From positions 1 through 6,867 of the forward strand of contig JAKDNQ010000114.1 in the NCBI GenBank assembly GCA_030456405.1: a stretch of DNA of 6,867 nt. The letters are read 5' to 3'. The notes below the pieces were generated by a model. The model was not told the origin of the DNA, ran no database searches, and saw only the letters and a list, made by a program, of their open reading frames with translations. The stretch is from Nitrospira sp. (GTDB lineage: Bacteria > Nitrospirota > Nitrospiria > Nitrospirales > Nitrospiraceae). Below, in pieces: positions 1 through 5,302 of this stretch. Each line of letters starts with the position of its first letter. The first letter of the stretch is position 1. A program made the translations under genes and the position numbers.

Positions 1-202
1 CCGAACCTTCCGGCACTTCTCCCAGCTCTTCCACAAACACGGCGCCCTTCGTACGAAGCGAATTCACAACATGCCGGCTATGGACGATTTCATGCCGGAC
101 ATAGATGGGCGCCCCATACTTTTTCAGTGAGAGATCGACGATATCGATCGCCCGGTCGACCCCGGCGCAAAACCCTCGTGGATTGGCGAGATAGATCTTC
201 AT
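1..202 (-). CDS. ispH: 4-hydroxy-3-methylbut-2-enyl diphosphate reductase (IspH/LytB), 5' part only
   Basis: The first 67 residues of IspH are visible; the rest lies beyond the left edge. IspH is the cytosolic [4Fe-4S] enzyme of the last step of the MEP isoprenoid pathway, reducing HMBPP to IPP and DMAPP. The N-terminus [19 protein letters not shown] matches the family signature: Cys12 is the first cluster ligand and His41, in VRHEIVH (residues 35-41), is the conserved substrate-binding histidine. Both fall at the same positions as in E. coli IspH. The ATG at 202-200 is well supported: the homology begins at residue 1 and a GAGAGG Shine-Dalgarno-like tract (214-209 read on the minus strand) lies 6 bases upstream. 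The remaining cluster cysteines cannot be checked. The gene diverges from phoB across a long intergenic region. I could not identify its promoter with confidence. Confidence 0.96.
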   Translation of the reverse strand, partial: MKIYLANPRGFCAGVDRAIDIVDLSLKKYGAPIYVRHEIVHSRHVVNSLRTKGAVFVEELGEVPEGS

Positions 203-352
203 AGCCGTCCTCTCCCTCCCTGAACTCAGTAGAGCGCTCCGATCCTGTCACAGACTCACGAATGGCTGTCATCCACCTTACGTCAGAGCAGCGGGTCTCG
301 TCAACAGAATTGGCCAGACTGTGAGGCCAGCGGCCGTCGAACGAGGTTACAG

Positions 353-420
353 TTGATCCCTCCAAGCTCGCTCGTTTTCTCTCTAGGGATGGGGGCTGAT
401 TGATCTTCCACTGCGCCGCG
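353..420. repeat. Imperfect direct repeat, left copy (partner at 593-660)
   Basis: Aligned at a constant 240-base offset, this segment matches 593-660 with scattered substitutions and no visible indel. Shared blocks are TCCAAGCT (361-368), a CTCG/CTTG-TTT tract followed by TCTCT, GGGA-TGG and CACTGCG (409-415). A further block just upstream, GCGGCCGTCGAACGAG at 330-345, resembles 654-669 and suggests the repeat unit is larger and permuted. No coding function is apparent. It is probably a degenerate dispersed intergenic repeat. Confidence 0.65.
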
Positions 421-573
421 TTCTCCTAATTCCCCACTTCATTTTCAAGGGTAGCCTGGTCGATCCCCGATTGCGCGCAACATTCTCACCCGCCCAACCC
501 AGGCGATTACTTCACCCTCCCGCCCTGAGTCTGCCAAGACAGCCTCTTGCCCAAGGGACGCGCTCTTTTCCCA

Positions 574-587
574 AGCGAGCACATTCT
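574..587. repeat. Perfect 14-base direct repeat, first copy (second at 663-676)
   Basis: AGCGAGCACATTCT occurs identically at 574-587 and 663-676, 89 bases apart. Both are followed by a similar A/T-rich AATC/TATC stretch. Within a pyrimidine- and GC-biased region a perfect 14-mer is unlikely to be chance and supports shared ancestry of the surrounding repeat units. Confidence 0.6.
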
Positions 588-592
588 AATCA

Positions 593-660
593 CTAATCCT
601 TCCAAGCTTGCTTGTTTGTCTCTCCGGGAATGGCACCCATGCAGGTCCCACTGCGGCCGT
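593..660. repeat. Imperfect direct repeat, right copy (partner at 353-420)
   Basis: Right-hand copy of the 240-base-spaced duplication, with TCCAAGCT at 601-608 and CACTGCG at 649-655 aligning exactly with 361-368 and 409-415. It runs into GCGGCCGTCGAGCGAG (654-669), which itself resembles 330-345. The divergence between copies suggests an old duplication or independent members of a repeat family. Confidence 0.65.
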
Positions 661-662
661 CG

Positions 663-676
663 AGCGAGCACATTCT
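663..676. repeat. Perfect 14-base direct repeat, second copy
   Basis: Second identical copy of AGCGAGCACATTCT. It sits directly before the GCGCG...GAGCA units and links the 240-base duplication with that array. Confidence 0.6.
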
Positions 677-677
677 T

Positions 678-840
678 ATCGTGCGCGCTCCGGGAGCAAG
701 GGCATCTGCATGGGTGTCATTCCCCCCTTCATCGTGCGCGTTCTGCGAGCAAGAAGGGCACCTGACCGCTCCCGCCCCATCCTTCTCAGGCCGCGCGTTG
801 CGCGAGCACAGAAGATCATCAGGCTCCATCCCCTCCTCCC
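678..840. repeat. Three degenerate GCGCG...GAGCA repeat units, 53-57 base period
   Basis: GCGCG starts at 683, 736 and 793, each time followed by a short spacer and GAGCA (694-698, 747-751, 804-808). The first two share ATCGTGCGCG (678-687 and 731-740). Each unit continues into a short variable stretch and then a C/T-rich tract. The cores can fold into small hairpins, for example GCTCC-G-GGAGC at 687-697 and CGCG...CGCG at 792-804. No T-tract follows, so these are not typical terminators. Function unknown; they resemble small dispersed intergenic repeats. Confidence 0.6.
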
Positions 841-846
841 CCTTGC

Positions 847-875
847 TTGACAGAGTTCTTACGCCCTCGTAGGCT
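847..875 (+). promoter_or_regulatory. Candidate sigma-70-type promoter for phoB
   Basis: TTGACA (847-852, consensus -35) is followed after exactly 17 bases by TAGGCT (870-875), which keeps the T, A and final T of the -10 consensus. Transcription would begin near 882, only about 7 bases before the phoB ATG at 889, giving a near-leaderless message. That fits the absence of a Shine-Dalgarno sequence there. The -10 match is weak, so this is a candidate only. I found no convincing Pho-box (two CTGTCAT-like half-sites 11 bases apart) next to it. Confidence 0.45.
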
Positions 876-888
876 CACGACACTAATC

Positions 889-1593
889 ATGCCAAATCCT
901 ACAACCAAGAAGATCCTCATTGTTGAAGACGAGCACGACATCCTCCAACTGGTGAAACTCTATTTGGAGAAAGAAGGCTTTCGGACCGTCTTGGCCAAGA
1001 CCGGCATGGAAGGCCTCAGGCAAGTGAAACAGGAGAAACCCGATTTGATCGTCCTCGATTTGATGCTGCCCGAGATCGACGGCATCGAAGTCTGTACACG
1101 CCTTCGATCAGCGCCAGAGACCGCGAGGCTCCCTATCATCATGTTGACCGCCAAAGCCGAGGAATCGGACACCATCATCGGCCTGGAACTAGGAGCTGAC
1201 GACTATGTCATCAAACCATTCAGCCCCAAGACCCTGGTGGCCCGCATCAAAGCTCTGTTCCGACGGCTTGAGCGGAAATCGGACGGCGGCCCGGCCCTCT
1301 ACCGCTACGGCAACCTCGTCATGGATCTCGCACGACACGAAGTCACCGACAATAAAATAGAAGTCCTGCTCACCGCCAAAGAGTTCGGTCTCCTTGAACA
1401 TCTCCTGCGCAGTCCCGGCAGAGTCTTGACCAGGGAGGTCCTCCTTAATTCCGTCTGGGGATACGATTATTACGGAACCACACGGACAGTCGACGTCCAC
1501 ATCCGAAGACTCAAGCAAAAACTCCCTGTGCTCAGCGACGCGATTATCTCGGTCAAGTCTCTGGGATACAAATTAAAAGAACGTGAAACGTGA
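889..1593 (+). CDS. phoB: PhoB-like response regulator (OmpR family, receiver plus winged-helix domain)
   Basis: A cytosolic DNA-binding regulator of 234 residues, the usual size for PhoB. The receiver domain spans about residues 7-122: acidic pair Glu13/Asp14, phosphoacceptor Asp57 in LIVLDLMLP, Thr87 in IIMLTA, and Lys109 in the KPFSPK motif shared with E. coli PhoB. The C-terminal winged helix (about 135-232) contains LTAKEFGLLEHLL, the recognition region TRTVDVHIRRLKQKL and the terminal wing SVKSLGYKL. I chose the ATG at 889 because the receiver homology begins right after it. An in-frame TTG at 847 would add 14 unrelated residues and overlaps the candidate promoter. No Shine-Dalgarno sequence precedes 889. 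The stop codon lies inside a heptamer-repeat array leading to the kinase gene. The PhoB name rests on sequence likeness plus neighbouring phosphate genes; OmpR-family members for other signals look similar. Confidence 0.9.
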   Translation: MPNPTTKKILIVEDEHDILQLVKLYLEKEGFRTVLAKTGMEGLRQVKQEKPDLIVLDLMLPEIDGIEVCTRLRSAPETARLPIIMLTAKAEESDTIIGLELGADDYVIKPFSPKTLVARIKALFRRLERKSDGGPALYRYGNLVMDLARHEVTDNKIEVLLTAKEFGLLEHLLRSPGRVLTREVLLNSVWGYDYYGTTRTVDVHIRRLKQKLPVLSDAIISVKSLGYKLKERET

Positions 1594-1662
1594 ATCGTTA
1601 AACGCAAGCAGTGTCCGGAAATCTTTCAACGATTCACGATGAACGATTAACGAATAACGTCT
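1581..1662. repeat. Heptamer-repeat inverted array at the phoB/phoR junction
   Basis: Two blocks of seven-base repeats face each other. The left block (1581-1608) reads ACGTGAA, ACGTGAA, TCGTTAA, ACGCAAG. The right block (1628-1662) reads AACGATT, CACGATG, AACGATT, AACGAAT, AACGTCT. CGTGAATCGTT (1589-1599) is an exact reverse complement of AACGATTCACG (1628-1638), giving an 11-base-pair stem with a 28-base loop. TCGTTAA (1595-1601) can alternatively pair with TTAACGA (1647-1653). The phoB stop codon lies in the left block, and the right block ends two bases before the kinase ATG, where a ribosome-binding site would normally be. In RNA it could act as an attenuator, processing or stability element. 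It is not a standard terminator, as it lacks a U-tract. Confidence 0.75.
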
Positions 1663-1664
1663 TT

Positions 1665-3524
1665 ATGGCACTCTCCATCAGATGGAAGGTTATGATTGGG
1701 GCGCTGCTGGTCCTCGCCTGCGGACTTCTCATCGCCAGGGAATTGGTGGTTCGCTCGCTCGATCAGCAGGAGATCGTCCAGTCAGGTTTAATCCTGGAGG
1801 CTCGCACCAGTCTGGTCGCATACGGGCTTCAGCCGTTTCTGACGCAATCGGACGCGCTGTCTTCAACCTCTCAATTGCAAGCGGCTGTGCGAGAGCTCAG
1901 TGCGCGAGCCCTCGCACGTGTGACCGTCATGAGCACGGATGGACGGGTGTTGGCCGACAGCGCCGTCTCGGATCACCTCCTCGCCACGCTTGAGAACCAC
2001 CTGACCAGACCGGAGATTCAGCAAGCCGTCGCCACAGGGCGCGGAACGGATCTCCGTACGAGTCGCACCACCGGCGAGCGTACGTTGTATGTGGCGGTTC
2101 GTCTCAATGGGCTGAATCAGGCCTCGCCTGCTGTCTTCTTGAGATTGGGGTTACCGATGACGACGTTCGACCGCGACGTGGCCAAGCTGCACCAAGACTT
2201 GGCCCTCGCCTTCGGGATTGCATTCTTGATTGCCGTCGCTCTGAGTGTGTGGCTCGCTCACAGCCTGACGAAGCCTCTGTCTGACATTGCCATCGCGGCG
2301 CAGCGGTTGGCGAAAGGCGACCTTGCGGTTCGTGTCAGAACCGGATCGCGCGATGAAGTCGGCCTCTTAGCCGACACGCTCAACCACATGACGGACCAAC
2401 TCAGAACCAAGATCGATGAACTCTCCGAAGACCGATCCCAACTCTTGGCCATGCTGACCTCAATGGTCGAAGGCGTGATGGTCCTCGACCGTCGAGGCCG
2501 AGTGCTGCAAATCAATCCCGCGCTGGAACGAATGTTCGACGTCACCAGGATGGAGGCACGTGGACATCCCTGTTCCGATGTCTTCCGGCATCCTCAGTTG
2601 GATACGCTGATCTCTACCGTTCTGACGAAGCGTATGAACCAAGAAGATGAAATTCTTCTCCACCCGAGTGGACGCCGTCTCCATATCGAGGCCACCACGA
2701 CTGAATCCGATCGAGAAAACGACGCGTGCGCGATTCTGGTCTTTCACGACATGACGGAATTACGCCGCCTGGAAATTATCCGAAAAGATTTTGTCGCCAA
2801 TGTGTCCCACGAGTTGCGGACGCCGCTCACGTCGATCAAGGGATATATCGAAGCCTTGCTCGATGGCGCCAAAGATGACCCTGAGACCAGCGCACAATTC
2901 CTCAACATCATTCTCAAACAAAGCGATAGGCTCAACCTGATTCTCGAAGACCTCCTCCAGCTGTCAAAGATCGAATCCGGGCAAGTCCTGTTCAAGCGAG
3001 AGCCGCTGCATATCCCGAGTGTCATCGAACGGACGCTCGCCATGATCAAACCCTTAGCGGACAAGAAAGGGCACCGGCTCGTCTCCTTTGTGGAGGACAA
3101 TCTGCCTGCGGTGCTTGGCGATGAAGACCGGCTGACGCAAATTCTGTCCAACTTGCTTGATAACGCCGTCAAATACACCCCCGAGAAAGGGACCATCACG
3201 ATGGCGGCTCACCCGGTCTCGGACGATGTCGAACAGCCTGCGGCGGTCACCGCGGTGGAACTGAGCGTGACCGATACCGGGATAGGAATTCCTGAGATGG
3301 AGCGCCCGCGTGTATTCGAACGATTCTATCGAGTCGATAAAGCCCGCTCACGCGAGTTAGGGGGAACAGGGCTCGGGCTGGCGATCGTCAGGCATATCGC
3401 CGAAGGCCTTGGCGGGCGGGTATGGGTCGAAGCGAACGCTCCGACCGGCAGCCGGTTTGTCGTCCGGCTACCAGTTCAAACACCGGTCCAGGTTACTGAA
3501 ACTTCACCATGGCCAGGTAGATGA
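1665..3524 (+). CDS. phoR: PhoR-like membrane sensor histidine kinase (periplasmic sensor, HAMP, PAS-like, HisKA, HATPase)
   Basis: Inner-membrane kinase of 619 residues, expected to phosphorylate the response regulator encoded 71 bases upstream. Order: membrane segment about 9-25; periplasmic sensor about 26-178 with no recognised motif; second membrane segment about 179-199; HAMP about 200-252; PAS-like region about 253-365 (MVEGVMVLDRRGRVLQINPA); HisKA with SHELRTP, phosphoacceptor His382; ATPase with N box NLLDNAVKY (Asn500), G1 DTGIGI (537-542), F box FERFYR (551-556) and G2 GGTGLGLAI (566-574). All catalytic motifs are intact. It is longer than E. coli PhoR and has a true extracytoplasmic sensor, as in Gram-positive PhoR/WalK/ResE-type kinases. 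The ATG at 1665 leads directly into the first membrane helix. The upstream GTG (1611) would translate the repeat array. The last 32 bases overlap the convergent pit gene. The phosphate role is inferred from context. Confidence 0.87.
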   Translation: MALSIRWKVMIGALLVLACGLLIARELVVRSLDQQEIVQSGLILEARTSLVAYGLQPFLTQSDALSSTSQLQAAVRELSARALARVTVMSTDGRVLADSAVSDHLLATLENHLTRPEIQQAVATGRGTDLRTSRTTGERTLYVAVRLNGLNQASPAVFLRLGLPMTTFDRDVAKLHQDLALAFGIAFLIAVALSVWLAHSLTKPLSDIAIAAQRLAKGDLAVRVRTGSRDEVGLLADTLNHMTDQLRTKIDELSEDRSQLLAMLTSMVEGVMVLDRRGRVLQINPALERMFDVTRMEARGHPCSDVFRHPQLDTLISTVLTKRMNQEDEILLHPSGRRLHIEATTTESDRENDACAILVFHDMTELRRLEIIRKDFVANVSHELRTPLTSIKGYIEALLDGAKDDPETSAQFLNIILKQSDRLNLILEDLLQLSKIESGQVLFKREPLHIPSVIERTLAMIKPLADKKGHRLVSFVEDNLPAVLGDEDRLTQILSNLLDNAVKYTPEKGTITMAAHPVSDDVEQPAAVTAVELSVTDTGIGIPEMERPRVFERFYRVDKARSRELGGTGLGLAIVRHIAEGLGGRVWVEANAPTGSRFVVRLPVQTPVQVTETSPWPGR

Positions 3525-4485
3525 GCGACGCAAGAAGCGCAGCGCCAGGGAGCGTGAATACCCAGGCGTACAGGATTCTCGCGGTGACTCCCCAACGCAC
3601 GGCCGAAAATCGCTTGATGGCGCCGACCCCCATGACCGACGTCGTAATCGTCTGAGTGGTGCTCACCGGCAGCCCAACGTATGCCGTCACGAGCAATACA
3701 GCCGCCGCGCCGGTCTCTGCAGCAAACCCATGCACTGGCTCCAGCTTGACGATGCCCATTCCCAACGTACGGATGATTCGCCAGCCTCCCACGGCGGTTC
3801 CCAATCCCATGGCCACCGCGCATGAACCGATCACCCAACCCGGCACGTCATTCGAAGAGATTTGCCCCGCAGAGAGCAACGCCAGCGTAATGATCCCCAT
3901 AGCCTTCTGCGCATCGTTCGCGCCATGGCTGAACGCCATGAAACAAGCGGACACAAGCTGAAGCCGCTTGAACAACTGATTGGCTATGCTCCGGGTCACA
4001 CGAAAAAAAATCCAGCTGATCGCCACCATCAACGAAAATCCGATGGCAAAGCCGAAAAATGGGGCGAGCACCATGGCCTCCATCACCGGTCGAAGGCCGG
4101 ACCACTTCACGATGTCCCACCCTCCATGGGTCACCGCAGCCCCGACCAATCCTCCGATTAATGCGTGAGACGAGCTGGTCGGCAGTCCTAACAACAGTGT
4201 GAAGAGATTCCACACAATGGCGCCGGCCAGCGCCGCCGCCACCATCCCTTGAGTCACCACAGCCGGATTGACGATCCCCGATCCCACCATCTTGGCCACA
4301 GCGGTGGACATGAATGCCCCGGCCACATTGAGCACACCGGCCGCCATGACCGCTACAAACGGGCTCACGACTCTGGTAGACACGACGGTCGCAATGGCGT
4401 TGGCACTGTCATGCCACCCGTTCGAAAAATCGAACAGCAGAGCCAGCGCCACCACAAGGAGCAGCATTCCAGTCAGATCAGACAT
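3493..4485 (-). CDS. pit: Low-affinity inorganic phosphate transporter, Pit/PHO4 family
   Basis: A polytopic inner-membrane permease of 330 residues that by family moves phosphate (usually as a metal-phosphate complex) with H+ or Na+. The two inverted PHO4 halves are evident. The first carries DFSNGWHDSANAIAT (residues 19-33) and GLPTSSSHALIGGLVGA (100-116). The second carries SHGANDAQKAMGII (186-199) and GLPVSTTQT (271-279). Roughly ten hydrophobic helices are visible. The length suits compact bacterial Pit proteins that lack the long cytoplasmic loop. I chose the ATG at 4485 because homology starts there (MSDLTGMLLLVV). A longer frame from 4554 would begin by translating a heptamer array. 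No clear Shine-Dalgarno precedes either start. It lies 135 bases downstream of the DUF47 gene in the same direction, the classic DUF47-pit pairing. Its 3' end overlaps the kinase gene on the other strand, leaving no room for a terminator between them. Confidence 0.93.
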   Translation of the reverse strand: MSDLTGMLLLVVALALLFDFSNGWHDSANAIATVVSTRVVSPFVAVMAAGVLNVAGAFMSTAVAKMVGSGIVNPAVVTQGMVAAALAGAIVWNLFTLLLGLPTSSSHALIGGLVGAAVTHGGWDIVKWSGLRPVMEAMVLAPFFGFAIGFSLMVAISWIFFRVTRSIANQLFKRLQLVSACFMAFSHGANDAQKAMGIITLALLSAGQISSNDVPGWVIGSCAVAMGLGTAVGGWRIIRTLGMGIVKLEPVHGFAAETGAAAVLLVTAYVGLPVSTTQTITTSVMGVGAIKRFSAVRWGVTARILYAWVFTLPGAALLASLIYLAMVKFQ

Positions 4486-4492
4486 CTTGTGC

Positions 4493-4527
4493 TCGTGAAG
4501 GGTGAGTGGTGAGGGGTGAGGGGTGAG
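4493..4527. repeat. Heptamer-repeat array just upstream of pit
   Basis: Five consecutive seven-base units on the plus strand: TCGTGAA, GGGTGAG, TGGTGAG, GGGTGAG, GGGTGAG. Read in the direction of pit this is a run of CTCACCC-like units ending in TTCACGA, seven bases before the ATG. It replaces the usual ribosome-binding site region. It pairs in architecture with the array at 4583-4617. Confidence 0.8.
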
Positions 4528-4582
4528 GAATCGATGGGGAAGAGAACATGACAAACCGGCCTGTTCGCATAGCTGTGATCTC

Positions 4583-4617
4583 TTGCGCCTTACGTTTCAC
4601 GCGTTACGCCTTGCGAT
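4583..4617. repeat. Heptamer-repeat array just downstream of the DUF47 gene
   Basis: Five consecutive seven-base units on the plus strand: TTGCGCC, TTACGTT, TCACGCG, TTACGCC, TTGCGAT, followed by the DUF47 stop codon at 4623-4621. In gene direction it contains CGTGAAACG, like the left arm at the phoB/phoR junction. The unit is degenerate but the seven-base phase is maintained throughout. Confidence 0.7.
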
Positions 4618-4620
4618 TTA

Positions 4621-5241
4621 TTAGTGATGTTTGAGCGTGATCCGCTCAAGAATGTTCGCGACGTCTTCGCATCGGTCAGTTCCTGCTTCGAAGTTCTCGT
4701 ATACTTCTTTCCACATGATCACCGCGATCGGATCCGTTTCCTTCTCAAAGAGAGCCGAAATCGCATCGCGGGAGACTCGATCTGCCTCGTTTTCCAAACT
4801 GTTCACCTGCACACTGCATTTCTTCATTTCCGGGTGCGGCAAGCCCAGGAGATCCACACCTTGCCCCACAGCCACCGATGCCTGGTACAGAATATCGGCG
4901 AGCTTGATCGCTTTCTCGGTCGGCTTCGGTATCTTGTACAGCACGAAACGGTCGGCAACCGCTTCCGTGGTATCCAGAATATCGTCGAGGGCGCTGGCGA
5001 GGTCATGGATGTCTTCCCGATCGATCGGTGTAATAAAAGTCATGTTCAATCGGCGCGCGATGTCATGCGTAATGTCATCGCCAATGTGCTCGACGGCTTT
5101 GATCTCCTTCGCTTGTTCGACGGGAGACCGGAAATCCTCCATCATCACCTTCAAAAGACGGCTCCCCTCGATCATGTTATGCGCGGCCTTCTTGAACAGC
5201 TCAAAGAACGCTTCTTCTCGAGGGATCAATCCAAATAGCAT
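4621..5241 (-). CDS. DUF47/PhoU-like Pit accessory protein (UPF0111, PhoU_div family)
   Basis: A soluble, all-helical protein of 206 residues, typical length for the DUF47 (PF01865) family of distant PhoU relatives that accompany Pit permeases and are thought to tune phosphate uptake. Family hallmarks are visible: LIPREEAFFELF at the N-terminus (residues 5-16), EHIGDDITHDI (51-61), ITPIDREDIHDLASALDDILD (70-90), ENEADRVSRDAI (149-160) and WKEVYENFEAGTDRCEDVANILE (177-199). The repeated E/D-x-x-x-D motifs resemble the metal-binding motifs of PhoU. The start at 5241 is supported by GGGGAG (5253-5248 on the minus strand) six bases upstream. It sits between fabH (61-base gap) and pit (135-base gap containing heptamer arrays), all in one direction. 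In Sinorhizobium meliloti the equivalent orfA-pit operon is repressed by PhoB under phosphate limitation; whether the nearby PhoB does this here is unknown. Confidence 0.92.
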   Translation of the reverse strand: MLFGLIPREEAFFELFKKAAHNMIEGSRLLKVMMEDFRSPVEQAKEIKAVEHIGDDITHDIARRLNMTFITPIDREDIHDLASALDDILDTTEAVADRFVLYKIPKPTEKAIKLADILYQASVAVGQGVDLLGLPHPEMKKCSVQVNSLENEADRVSRDAISALFEKETDPIAVIMWKEVYENFEAGTDRCEDVANILERITLKHH

Positions 5242-5302
5242 CGCGCACTCCCCAATGTCAGAGGCCCATAGCTTGTATCACGGACAGAGTTGTAAGCCGG
5301 GC

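Larger units (their letters stand above)
203..888. other. Long divergent intergenic region (686 bases) without a credible gene
   Basis: This stretch separates ispH (leftward) from phoB (rightward). Short open frames exist on both strands, but none has a recognisable domain, a good ribosome-binding site or a consistent frame, and several owe recurring peptide strings (such as SEHILI) to repeated DNA. The region holds imperfect direct repeats: a segment duplicated at an exact 240-base offset (353-420 and 593-660), a perfect 14-base repeat (574-587 and 663-676), and three GCGCG...GAGCA units at 53-57 base spacing (678-840). It ends in a possible phoB promoter at 847-875. Pyrimidine-rich tracts occur at 480-530 and 720-845. 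I see no tRNA, riboswitch or clear rho-independent terminator. Confidence 0.75.

Noticed and set aside
90..365. Minus-strand open frame of 91 codons overlapping the start of ispH
   Set aside because: It lies in another frame over the clearly coding ispH start, has no recognisable domain, and its composition is what out-of-frame GC-rich DNA gives.
687..697. GCTCC-G-GGAGC hairpin as a terminator
   Set aside because: Stem of only five pairs with a one-base loop (too tight to form in RNA) and no T-tract on either side.
547..872. Several overlapping open frames on both strands in the ispH-phoB gap
   Set aside because: No domain, no ribosome-binding site, mutually overlapping, and their repeated peptide strings come from DNA repeats read in different frames.
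203..888. CRISPR array or leader in the repeat-rich region
   Set aside because: The repeats are degenerate, of uneven spacing and few in number, with no constant repeat of 25-40 bases and no cas gene nearby.
1611..1664. Upstream GTG start for the histidine kinase
   Set aside because: It would add 18 residues encoded by the heptamer repeat, without a Shine-Dalgarno, ahead of a natural membrane-anchor N-terminus at 1665.
3409..3825. Plus-strand open frame spanning the phoR/pit overlap
   Set aside because: Out of frame with phoR and antisense to pit; low-complexity composition and no recognisable motif.
4486..4554. Upstream ATG start for pit
   Set aside because: The extra 23 residues mostly translate the heptamer array and are not Pit-like; kept only as a possibility in the findings.
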